Below the pieces are notes generated by a model. The model saw only the letters and a program-made list of their open reading frames with translations. It searched no databases and was not told the DNA's origin. This document shows positions 43,258 to 51,121 of a DNA stretch of 64,000 bases, piece after piece. The position numbers and the translations under genes were made by a program. How positions within the stretch are numbered: position 1 is the stretch's first letter; each line of letters begins with the position of its first letter. The stretch comes from a bacterium (GTDB lineage: Bacteria > CAIWAD01), in NCBI GenBank assembly GCA_030429345.1, contig JAUIFJ010000007.1, positions 93,887 to 157,886 on the forward strand, in the 5' to 3' direction.

Positions 43258-44028
43258 TCAGGGACCTTCGCTTTCCAGTGGGTTCAACTTCAGCCGGCAG
43301 CGAACCAGGGCCCGCTCCGCTTCCTTGCGCGCCTCCACGCTGCCGCCGAGCTCGCGGGCCAGCTGCCGGGGCAGGGCCAGGCTCAGCGCCGCTTTGGCGC
43401 GCTCGTTGAAGGTGATCCCGTCCTCGGAGGCCAGCACCTCGGCCGGAAAGTCGGCGCAGGCAAGGCTCCACTCGACCTCGAGCAGGATCCCTTCCAGCTC
43501 CTTATCGGACGATTCCGGAAATGCAAAAGTGATTTCCAGGGGAGATTTGCCCTGGTCGTGATGCACCAGGAAATGCAGCACCTGGAGCACCAGGTGATGC
43601 AGCAGGGAGCGTTCGGCGGGGCGCAGGGGGAATTCCCGTTCCGGCCGCACGTGGATCACGGGGTGGTGGCTGTCGTACAGCCCTTTCAGCAACGCTTCCA
43701 ACTCCTGGAGAAGGCCGGTGAAGCCTTCGCGGTAGCGGGGACTGAAGCCGGCGACGCGCAGCTGGGTGCCGAGCAGCTTGTCGATCTGCTCCACCTGGCG
43801 CACCACTTCCAGCAGGCGCTCGCTGCTGCGGGAGTCCAGCTGGCTGGTATTGAGCACCAGCTGGCTCTGCATGCTGATCACGGAAAGCAGGTTGCGCACG
43901 TCGTGGATCAGCATGTCGCTGACATTGCCCACGCTGAGAAGCGCCGCCAGCCCGTCCGGGGCCGGGGTCTTCTCTTTCAGGCGCGGAATGTGCTTGAGGG
44001 CATCCAGCTGGGAATCGGAAGGGGCCAC
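43258..44028 (-). CDS. ChpT-like DHp protein with degenerate ATPase domain
   Basis: A 256-residue protein. A DHp-like helical pair with LIHDVRNLLSVISMQSQ (candidate phospho-His) is followed by a histidine-kinase-like C-terminal fold. The N-box Asn is not seen (LVLQVLHFLVHHDQ) and no DxGxG G1 box is found; only the terminal ALSLALPRQLARELGGSVEA resembles the G2/C-terminal part. That architecture matches ChpT/Spo0B-type phosphotransferases, which do not bind ATP. The GTG start overlaps the preceding stop by one base. Confidence 0.6.
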   Translation of the reverse strand: MAPSDSQLDALKHIPRLKEKTPAPDGLAALLSVGNVSDMLIHDVRNLLSVISMQSQLVLNTSQLDSRSSERLLEVVRQVEQIDKLLGTQLRVAGFSPRYREGFTGLLQELEALLKGLYDSHHPVIHVRPEREFPLRPAERSLLHHLVLQVLHFLVHHDQGKSPLEITFAFPESSDKELEGILLEVEWSLACADFPAEVLASEDGITFNERAKAALSLALPRQLARELGGSVEARKEAERALVRCRLKLNPLESEGP

Positions 44029-45524
44029 TAGGCCTCCGGCAGTTGGGGACGCAGGTCCAGGATCAGTTTGACCTCATCCTCGCCCATGCCCAGGGTCTCG
44101 GCGATCTCGACGATGGGACTGTTGGAGTCGGCCATCTTGTAGACTTCGGCGCTCAGGTCCTCTTCCTCGTCCTCGCTCGCTGGAGCCGGCTGCGGCGCGG
44201 GCTTCTCTTCATTCGGTTCGGCGCGCTGCTCCATCTGGCGTTCCAGCTCTTCCTGAACCTTGGCGTACAGATCCTCTTCCGGGGGACGCACCTCTTCCGC
44301 CTCGACTGCAGCCGGATCGTCCTTCGGCTCGACTGCTTCAGGTTCCGGCTCTTCGGCGCGGGAGCCGTTCATGGCATCCGGTTGCGGATCCGGCTCGGCC
44401 TGCCGGTTGGGAAGGCTTGCCGCGCCATCGTCGAAGGGCGCTTGGGCGACAGCTTTCGGCTCCTGCGGTGGCAAAGCCTCCGCTTCGCGCAGAATGCGGG
44501 CGCGACGCCGCTCTTCCTCTTTTCGGCGATACAGGATGAAGCCCAGCAGAGCGCCCAGGGCCGCAAGGGATGTTCCCAGCAGCAGGCCACCGATAAAGCC
44601 GCTTCCCTGGGCCTGCTCCCCTTCCGCGCTGGCCACCAGGTCCGGATAATCGAGATTGCGCCCGCGACGCAGAATGCCCAGGTAGTATTCCAGGTCCCCT
44701 TCCAGCATTTCCCCGCCGACCAGGCTGCCGTCGGGGGCAGGCTGGATTGCGGCCAGCAGCTCTTCGGCCCGCTCCCGGAAGCGCTCGTCCATGCCGGCAT
44801 TTTCCAGGTTCTGGCGAGCGCGGTAGAAATCGCCCAGCCGATACCAGGCAATGCCTGCCAGCAGGCCGCCTCCGGGCGAGGCCTCGGCTCGCGCGCCGGC
44901 CTGCGCCAGGTGATCGAGGGCCCCGTTCCAGTCTTCCAGCTCCAGCAGCAGGGAAGCCACCTGCATGTGGCGCCGGGCATTCCCCTGGACATCGGCCCAG
45001 GCTTCGACGGCCTGATTGCTGTTCTTCGAGGGGGTGCGCACAGCGGCCTTCGGCTCGGGGACAGGCTTCTTCGCTTCGACGACGGGAAGGGTCTTTTCTT
45101 CCTTTCCCGGCTTAGCGGGCTTTCCGGTCGCCTGGACCGCTGGCCTGGCGGCCGTTCCGGGCTTGTAGAGATCGATGACGATCTTGAAGGGATTCTCGCC
45201 CAGGGCGAAATGCTTGATCTCTTTGACTTCGCCCAGGTGCAGGCGCCAGATGAGGGAGGTGCTGGTGCGGTGCTTTTCCTCGGCGAAGGCCAGCAGGTCG
45301 CTTTCGACTTCGATGCGCGGCCTCATGCGCGCACCGGAGCTGCCCTCCAGGATCAGGTCCAGGTAGCCGCTCCCGCGGCGATCAGAGACCCGGTACTCGA
45401 CCGCCTGGCTGATGTCGAAGACCACGCGCAGATAGGCGGGGTGATCGAACCAGCGCAAGCCTTCCAGGGTCGCGGCTTTCAGGCTGAGCGGCAACAGCAG
45501 CGCCAACAGCAGCAGCGTTCTCAT
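44028..45524 (-). CDS. AMIN-like/TPR membrane protein with C-terminal helix-turn-helix-like tail
   Basis: A 498-residue protein: signal peptide, AMIN-like beta domain (GLRWFDHPAYLRVVFDISQAVEYRV ... PFKIVIDLYKP), Lys/Pro-rich linker, TPR-like helices (about 165-260), one TM helix (GFIGGLLLGTSLAALGALLGFILY), and an acidic cytoplasmic region ending in a small helical motif (NSPIVEIAETLGMGEDEVKLIL). The layout resembles FimV-type polar scaffolds (AMIN or LysM outside, TPR and small domain inside). It may link cell wall, flagellum and the neighbouring phosphotransfer proteins; that role is inferred. Confidence 0.65.
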   Translation of the reverse strand: MRTLLLLALLLPLSLKAATLEGLRWFDHPAYLRVVFDISQAVEYRVSDRRGSGYLDLILEGSSGARMRPRIEVESDLLAFAEEKHRTSTSLIWRLHLGEVKEIKHFALGENPFKIVIDLYKPGTAARPAVQATGKPAKPGKEEKTLPVVEAKKPVPEPKAAVRTPSKNSNQAVEAWADVQGNARRHMQVASLLLELEDWNGALDHLAQAGARAEASPGGGLLAGIAWYRLGDFYRARQNLENAGMDERFRERAEELLAAIQPAPDGSLVGGEMLEGDLEYYLGILRRGRNLDYPDLVASAEGEQAQGSGFIGGLLLGTSLAALGALLGFILYRRKEEERRRARILREAEALPPQEPKAVAQAPFDDGAASLPNRQAEPDPQPDAMNGSRAEEPEPEAVEPKDDPAAVEAEEVRPPEEDLYAKVQEELERQMEQRAEPNEEKPAPQPAPASEDEEEDLSAEVYKMADSNSPIVEIAETLGMGEDEVKLILDLRPQLPEA

Positions 45525-46738
45525 GATCCCTTCCTTCCGGAGAGCTCGTCCTCCACCGGACCCAGGTCCAGCATTTCGGTGTCGCCCATGTACTTCACCA
45601 GACGGATCTCCTCGATCTTCTCCAGGCGGCTGGTCACTTCCTGGATCCGCTGGCAGTTCTCTTCCGCCATGCGGATCCGCTCCAGCAGCGCCGGCGTGGC
45701 CTGGGTCTTCAACTCCTTGCGCAGGAGGAAAAGGCTGCCCAGGATCGCCGTCAGCGGATTGTTGATTTCATGATTGACCGCCACCGCGGCATGCATCACC
45801 GCCTGGAACTTGTCGCGTTCGCGCGCCTTCTGCTCCAGGTCGCGGCGCTTGGTCTCGTCCCGCAGGATGACCATGATTTCTCCCTGCCGGCCGTTCGGGT
45901 TGGGCAGGGGACCCAGGTTGCACTGCACCCAGCGTTGTTCGTCCTGCTGGTCCGGCAGCGCCACCTGCAGGTCCAGCAGGCGTCGTTCGCCGCGCAGCAG
46001 GGTCTGCTCCAGCAGGGCGCGATCCTCCTCGCAGGTGGCGAAATCCTGCAGGCGTCGCCCCAGCATGCGCCTCGAGCTGAGCCGGTAGCGGCGCACCTGG
46101 TGGTTCACGTAGTGAATCAGGCCGTCCTCCCCGACCACCAGGATCAGGTCGGCGGCCGTGTCGATCATCTGCTGCAGGTAGCGCCGCCCCTCGTCCGCTT
46201 CGCTGAGCAGGCGGGAGTTTTCCAGGGCCAATGCCGCCTGGCCGCCGGCGAAACTCAGCAGCTCCAGCAGCTGGGCCGTCACCTGTTCCTGCTCGATGGG
46301 ACTGCTGACCAGCAGCATGCCGATGCCCTTGCCCATGACCGTCAGGGGCACCAGGATCAGGCTGCGTTCGAACTCCTCGCCCAATTCGGGAATCACCGTG
46401 GGCTGGCTTTCCTGCATTGCCCAGTGGATGATCCCTTCTCCCTGCAAATCCTCGCAGGTTTCCTGCAGGGCTTTCGGGATCAGCTCGGCGGCTTCCCGCT
46501 TCCAGTGGGCGCGAAACAGCAGCAGGCCCAGTTGCGGAACCGGCAGCAGGCGGGCGGCAATGGTCTGCAGGCCTTCACGGATCTCTTCGGGATTCCTGCT
46601 GACGCGGATTGTCCGTGACAGTCCCTGGATCTCCCGCAGCTCGTCCAGGCTTTCCAGCAGCTGGCGACGCGTCTCGCGCAGGTCCTTGACCTGCTCTTTG
46701 AGCTCCTTGAGGCCCGGCTTTTCCTGGCGGGCGCTCAT
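45521..46738 (-). CDS. GAF-PAS-DHp protein without a kinase ATPase domain
   Basis: A 405-residue protein: coiled coil (1-45), GAF-like domain (about 50-185), PAS domain (about 200-320, LILVVGEDGLIHYVNHQVRRY), then DHp with AAVAVNHEINNPLTAILGSL. It ends about 75 residues after the His with no HATPase domain, like its operon neighbour at 42388. Start overlaps the HDOD stop and its own stop overlaps the AMIN gene start (both ATGA). Confidence 0.75.
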   Translation of the reverse strand: MSARQEKPGLKELKEQVKDLRETRRQLLESLDELREIQGLSRTIRVSRNPEEIREGLQTIAARLLPVPQLGLLLFRAHWKREAAELIPKALQETCEDLQGEGIIHWAMQESQPTVIPELGEEFERSLILVPLTVMGKGIGMLLVSSPIEQEQVTAQLLELLSFAGGQAALALENSRLLSEADEGRRYLQQMIDTAADLILVVGEDGLIHYVNHQVRRYRLSSRRMLGRRLQDFATCEEDRALLEQTLLRGERRLLDLQVALPDQQDEQRWVQCNLGPLPNPNGRQGEIMVILRDETKRRDLEQKARERDKFQAVMHAAVAVNHEINNPLTAILGSLFLLRKELKTQATPALLERIRMAEENCQRIQEVTSRLEKIEEIRLVKYMGDTEMLDLGPVEDELSGRKGS

Positions 46739-47640
46739 TCGTCGCGCTCTTCGATTTCGCGGCCCTGGATCAGGTCGCGGAAGGTTTCGGCCTTCTCGAA
46801 TTCTTCGGCGAAGCGCTCGTCGTACCAGGCCAGGTTGACATCGCCATCGGCGTTGCGCTGCATGCCAAGCAGGTTGGCCACCTCGTCATCCAGTTCCAGC
46901 TTGCTGAGTTCGCTCTGGTCCTGTCCCATGCGGTGCACCAGCAGATCGGCCACGTGCACCAGGGCCGTCAGCTGCTCGGGTTTTTCCTGGGCCAGCGGTT
47001 CGTGGTGCCAGTTGATCGCCTCGCAGAGCGGCTCGGGCAAATGCCAGCGCTTGCAGAGAAGCGAGCCGATCTGGGCGTGATTCATCTGCAGCACCTGGCG
47101 CTCGGCGGCCCAGAGGTCCATCTCTTCCTGTTCCATGAGCGCGCAGATCTCGGCGTATTCCTGGGGCATGTAGCGCACGATGACCAGGCGGCCGATGTCA
47201 TGCAGCAGGCCGGCGACGAAGGCCTCGCCAATAATGTGGCTGCCGCCCAGGCGCTGCACCATGCGCGCCGCGATGGCCACGCCCAGGCTGTGCTCCCAGA
47301 AGCCGCTCATGTCGAAACGGGGGCTGTCCGGATCCAGGTTGAGGCGGTCGACGATGCTGGCCGAGACCGCCAGGTCGCGCACGGCGTTGAAGCCCAGGAC
47401 GACAATGGCCAGGTTGATGGTGCCGATGCGGCGGGGGAATCCGTAGTAGGCGCTGTTGGCCAGCTTCAGGATGCGGGCCGTCAGGGCGGGATCCGAGCTG
47501 ATCAGGCGCGCCAGGGTCTTGGCGTTGGTCTTGGGGTTGTCGACCAGCTCGACGATCTTGGCGACAACCGTCGGCAGGGTCGGCAGGTCAAGAATGCCGC
47601 GGATGACGGAATGAATGCGTTGTTCTTTGGCGCTGTTCAT
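46735..47640 (-). CDS. HDOD-domain signalling protein
   Basis: From the ATG at 47640 it has 301 residues; a longer frame would overlay the small upstream gene. LPTLPTVVAKIVELVDNPKTNAKTLARLISSDPALTARILKLANSA is the HDOD signature, followed by HDIGRLVIV and INWHHEP. HDOD proteins are regulatory relatives of HD phosphohydrolases, common in flagellar and chemotaxis operons. Overlaps both neighbours by a few bases. Confidence 0.85.
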   Translation of the reverse strand: MNSAKEQRIHSVIRGILDLPTLPTVVAKIVELVDNPKTNAKTLARLISSDPALTARILKLANSAYYGFPRRIGTINLAIVVLGFNAVRDLAVSASIVDRLNLDPDSPRFDMSGFWEHSLGVAIAARMVQRLGGSHIIGEAFVAGLLHDIGRLVIVRYMPQEYAEICALMEQEEMDLWAAERQVLQMNHAQIGSLLCKRWHLPEPLCEAINWHHEPLAQEKPEQLTALVHVADLLVHRMGQDQSELSKLELDDEVANLLGMQRNADGDVNLAWYDERFAEEFEKAETFRDLIQGREIEERDE

Positions 47641-47924
47641 CAGGCTTTCAGATCGATGCCCTGCCCCTTTTCGCCGGGGGGCTTGTCCGGGTTCTTCTTC
47701 TGCGTCCCGCCGGAATCCCCTTCCCCGGCGCCACGCAGCTCCACGCGATCCTCGTCCTGCCGCCAGCCCTCTTCTTCCGGCCGCTCTTCCTGCGGCTTCT
47801 CTCCTTCGGACCGCTGCAGCAGCTCCTGGAAGTCCTCTTCCCTTCCGGCGCGGACCTTCTTCCCGCGGGCACCCGACAAGCCCCGTACACGATTCGTCCG
47901 TGTCTTGTTCTCGATGGGTCTCAC
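47640..47924 (-). CDS. small hydrophilic protein of the flagellar operon
   Basis: A 94-residue, highly charged protein (Arg/Glu/Gly-rich, for example REEDFQELLQRSEGEKPQEE) from a GTG with GGAAAGG upstream. It fills the gap between fliA and the HDOD gene; its stop overlaps the HDOD ATG (TGATG). No hydrophobic core, probably disordered. I recognise no family. Tight packing supports that it is translated. Confidence 0.5.
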   Translation of the reverse strand: MRPIENKTRTNRVRGLSGARGKKVRAGREEDFQELLQRSEGEKPQEERPEEEGWRQDEDRVELRGAGEGDSGGTQKKNPDKPPGEKGQGIDLKA

Positions 47925-47939
47925 GGGCGCCTTTCCGGA

Positions 47940-48701
47940 TCACATCGTCAGGATCTGCTTGATGCGGCTCTTCATGCTCAGAATGATCTTGGTGTGGATC
48001 TGGCTCACGCGGCTTTCGCTGATGTCCAGCACCTTGCCGATCTCCTTGAGCGTCAGTTCCTCGTAGTAGTAGAGGGCGATGACCAGCTTGTCCTGCTCGG
48101 GCAGGTTGTTGATCAGCTGGATCAGGGTATTCTTGATCTCCTTGCGCTCGATCAGGTCCAGCGGGTTGTCGTTCTGAATGTCCTCCACCAGGTCGTAGAG
48201 GTTGCTGGGCTGGCCCTGGTCGCCGGTGAAAGGACGATCGAAACTGAGCAGGGTGGTGGCGCTGACGTCGTCGAGCATCTTGTAGTACTCGCTCTGGTTC
48301 AGGTCCAGGCGCGAGGCGATTTCCTCGTCGGTGGGAACGCGGCCCAGTTCGGCTTCCATCTTGACCACCGTGCTCTCGAGCAGCTTCTCCTTGGCGCGAA
48401 TACTGCGCGGCACCCAGTCGTAGTCGCGCAGGCCGTCAAGGATGGCTCCGCGAATGCGGGGCACGGCATAGGTCTCGAACTTGAAGCCCAGCTCCGTGTT
48501 GAAGTTCTCGACGCTGTTGATCAGTCCCATGATGCCGGAGCCGACCAGGTCGTCGATGGCCACGGAATGCGGCAGGGACATTTTCATGCGGCTGGCCACC
48601 TGCTTGACAAGCGGCATGTAGGTCACCAGCAGCTGCTTCTTGTTTTCCTCGTTGGGATCCTTCGTGTAGGCATCCCACAAATGATCGGCCTTGATCGCCA
48701 T
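47940..48701 (-). CDS. fliA: flagellar sigma factor sigma28 (FliA/WhiG family)
   Basis: A 253-residue sigma factor: region 2 (YMPLVKQVASRMKMSLPHSVAIDDLVGSGIMGL, YAVPRIRGAILDGLRDYDWVPRSIR), region 3, and region 4 (LTLKEIGKVLDISESRVSQIHTK). The DGLRDYDWVPRS segment is diagnostic for FliA. It drives late flagellar genes. GAGG lies 8 bases before the ATG. Its place after flhBAFG is standard. Confidence 0.95.
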   Translation of the reverse strand: MAIKADHLWDAYTKDPNEENKKQLLVTYMPLVKQVASRMKMSLPHSVAIDDLVGSGIMGLINSVENFNTELGFKFETYAVPRIRGAILDGLRDYDWVPRSIRAKEKLLESTVVKMEAELGRVPTDEEIASRLDLNQSEYYKMLDDVSATTLLSFDRPFTGDQGQPSNLYDLVEDIQNDNPLDLIERKEIKNTLIQLINNLPEQDKLVIALYYYEELTLKEIGKVLDISESRVSQIHTKIILSMKSRIKQILTM

Positions 48702-48735
48702 TCTCTGGTCCTCTCTGCCGGCCCTTCAGGGCCTG

Positions 48736-49149
48736 TTAGTCCCGCGATTCCGTGTCGGCGTGTTTCATGCTGCTGTCTTCCGTGGAGTCCGATGGATCTT
48801 CCAGGCGTTCCTCATTCATTTTTTCGACGGATTCAAGCAGCGATTCCAGTTGTTCGGCGCGTTTCTTCTGGTCGGCTTCCTTGTGGTGCAGCTTTTCCTT
48901 GCTGCGTTCGATGCTGCGCACCAGTTCCTGCTGTCGCTTCTGGAACTCATGGTACTTCCAGCCGACCCGCAGGGCGCCGGTGAACAGACTGAAGACCAGC
49001 CAGACGAAGAATGCGCGATAGCTGGCGGTCCACAGTTCCACTCCCGCGCCCAGCCCCAACAGGAATACGGCCAGGAAAGTCAGCAGGCCCATCTTGGACA
49101 GAATGATGTCCGTGTTGCTGAGCAAAACGGCTTCCGTGCGCTTGTTCAC
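48736..49149 (-). CDS. two-TM coiled-coil protein of the flagellar operon
   Basis: A 137-residue protein from a GTG overlapping the flhG stop. Two hydrophobic helices (about 20-37 and 45-63, LLTFLAVFLLGLGAGVELW and FFVWLVFSLFTGALRVG) are followed by a long charged coiled coil (70-120) and an acidic tail. Proteins of this shape appear between flhG and fliA in other genomes, but I cannot name it. Inner-membrane location is likely. Confidence 0.65.
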   Translation of the reverse strand: MNKRTEAVLLSNTDIILSKMGLLTFLAVFLLGLGAGVELWTASYRAFFVWLVFSLFTGALRVGWKYHEFQKRQQELVRSIERSKEKLHHKEADQKKRAEQLESLLESVEKMNEERLEDPSDSTEDSSMKHADTESRD

Positions 49150-49916
49150 GAGGGCAACCCTTTCGACTGAAGAACGCGGCTTCGCGCCGGTCCGCGATTG
49201 GGCGAGTGGACCAGCACCTGCGGATCATGGGCCCAGCTGACTTCCATGTGCAACAGCTGCCGCGCCGCCTGCTTGAGGATGCGCGTCGCCGGGTGGTTCG
49301 GAAAGAGCTCCGCAAAGCTGATTCGTTCCCTGGCGGCGCGTTCCATCTCTATGGTTATCGGTATCCCGCCTAGCACAGGAAAGCGCCTTCCGCAGATTTT
49401 TTCAGTTTTTCGGTTGAATTCCCGCCCCAGCACCTGCCAGTCGGGCCACTCGGCTGTCCGGTTGAGCAGCACGTAGAGCGGCAGATCGGGCCAGGCGGCG
49501 CAGATCCGCGCCGCCAGGTGCAGGGATTTGCTTTCGCGGCCTTCTTCCAGATCGACCACGAGCAGGACCTCATCTGCCAGATCGTACCATTCCTGCCCCG
49601 CTACGGCCAGTCCCGTAAAGCGGTCGAGCAGCAGAAAATCACAGTCCAGCGGCTGCTGACGCAGGGCCTGGGTGCGTCCGGGAGGCTGCAGCAGCTCCAG
49701 CGGCAGGTAGGCCGCCCCGCCGCCCAGGCCGAAGGCGCTCAAGCTGGCGCCTCGCGCCGCCGGCGCCCGGTGCAGGCGCGCCGGCAGATCCGCCAGGGGT
49801 CCGACCAGGGCTACCCGGCGCTCCAGCTCGTTCAGGCAATGCGCCAGGCTGGCGGCGACCATGCTGCAGCCGCAGCCGCTGGGCAGCCCGCTGACCAGGA
49901 TCCGTCGCGGGCTCAT
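49146..49916 (-). CDS. flhG: FlhG/MinD-like protein with degenerate P-loop
   Basis: From the ATG at 49916 (TGATG overlap with the flhF stop) it has 256 residues. Position, length and overall pattern (LVSGLPSGCGCSMVAASLAH, CDFLLLDRFTGLA, LADEVLLVVDLEEG) match FlhG/FleN. The deviant Walker A KGGxGKT is PSGCGCS here: both Lys are missing. FlhG normally binds ATP, dimerises and limits flagellar number with FlhF. This one probably cannot hydrolyse ATP. Identification rests partly on context. Confidence 0.7.
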   Translation of the reverse strand: MSPRRILVSGLPSGCGCSMVAASLAHCLNELERRVALVGPLADLPARLHRAPAARGASLSAFGLGGGAAYLPLELLQPPGRTQALRQQPLDCDFLLLDRFTGLAVAGQEWYDLADEVLLVVDLEEGRESKSLHLAARICAAWPDLPLYVLLNRTAEWPDWQVLGREFNRKTEKICGRRFPVLGGIPITIEMERAARERISFAELFPNHPATRILKQAARQLLHMEVSWAHDPQVLVHSPNRGPARSRVLQSKGLPS

Positions 49917-51100
49917 CAGGCTTCCTCCAGCAGGCTCTGCAGGCGCGCCGGCTGCAGGATCCAGTCGGCCAGTTCGTCGGGGCGCGCCAGGCGCAGGGCC
50001 TCGCGCACGGAGGCGCCGGTGCCGAGCCAGCTCAAGGCCAGGCCCGTCTTCTCGCAGAGATCGACCAATCCGCCGGGGGCGGCACATTCGTCGAGATGTG
50101 TCACCAGCAGGCGCCCGGCTCCCAGTTCGCGGCAGCCCTCACAGAAGCGCTGCTGCTCGCTCAGGCGCAGTCCGCCGTGCTGCACCAGGTGGATTTCCTG
50201 AGGATCGACCGCTTCCAGCCTCAGGCGGAGCGCTTCCAGTTCCGTCTTGCGCGCCGGATGCACGCCCGGCGTGTCGACCAGGATCACCTCGCAGCCGGAA
50301 AGCTGGTCCATGGCCCGCCGAACCTCCCCGGCTCGCCATGCCACCGCCAGGGGAAACTTGAGAATGCGGCTCAGGGACTTGAGCTGGTCGACGGCGGCGA
50401 TCTTGCGCGTATCCAGGCAGAGCACACCGGCCTTGCGCCCGGCAAAGGCGTCTGACGTAGCCAGCATGCGGGCGATGGCGCTGGTCTTCCCCGCTCCGGT
50501 AGGTCCCACCAGGGCCAGGATCAGCGGCCGTCCAGCCCGCCGGTTCTGCGGCCGGCCGGCGCAGCGCAGGCGCCGGGCCAGCGAGGCCTTCAGGCTGCGT
50601 TCGAAATCGCCTTCGACCGCAGCCAGGTTCTCGCGGGCCTCCTCGACGACTTCGCCGGAGCTCTCGCGCCCCAGGCCGGCCCCGAGCAGGCTCTCGAAGG
50701 CTTCCGCGCTGCGGCTGTCGCCCCAGCTGGAATGGTCATGGCGCATGCGGCGGCTCACATCGCTCAATGTGTGACGCATTTCGCGCAGGTCCGAGCTCAG
50801 GCGATGGATCTCCAGGTTCGCCGTTTCCGGTTCGCCGTGTGTCACCTTGAGAGTACGTTCCGCCGTCCGCGCCTGGCCCGGGTCCGTTCGGGTGATCGGT
50901 CGGGAACTGCCGCCCGCTGCGACAGCCGCGCCCGCCGGCATGGCCGCCGTGACCTCGATGACCCGCTTGCCCAGCAGGGTCGAGGCGCCGGATCCCCCGC
51001 CCTGGCGGCTGCTGACGATGACCGCTTCCTCGCCGAATTCCGCCTTGACACGGCGCAGCACCTCGTTCATCGAGCTGCCCTTGAAGGTCTTGACCTGCAT
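49916..51100 (-). CDS. flhF: flagellar biosynthesis GTPase FlhF
   Basis: The ATG at 51100 (MQVKTFKGSSMNEVLRRVK) is preceded by GGGAGG; 394 residues. The N-terminal B domain is followed by the SRP-type NG domain: G1 LVGPTGAGKTSAIA, DTRKIAAVDQLKSL, and G3 VILVDTPGVHP. FlhF is an SRP-like GTPase that places the first flagellar components at the pole. Its P-loop is intact, unlike flhG. Confidence 0.93.
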   Translation of the reverse strand: MQVKTFKGSSMNEVLRRVKAEFGEEAVIVSSRQGGGSGASTLLGKRVIEVTAAMPAGAAVAAGGSSRPITRTDPGQARTAERTLKVTHGEPETANLEIHRLSSDLREMRHTLSDVSRRMRHDHSSWGDSRSAEAFESLLGAGLGRESSGEVVEEARENLAAVEGDFERSLKASLARRLRCAGRPQNRRAGRPLILALVGPTGAGKTSAIARMLATSDAFAGRKAGVLCLDTRKIAAVDQLKSLSRILKFPLAVAWRAGEVRRAMDQLSGCEVILVDTPGVHPARKTELEALRLRLEAVDPQEIHLVQHGGLRLSEQQRFCEGCRELGAGRLLVTHLDECAAPGGLVDLCEKTGLALSWLGTGASVREALRLARPDELADWILQPARLQSLLEEA

Positions 51101-51121
51101 CTGTCCTCCCGCGTTCATGTA

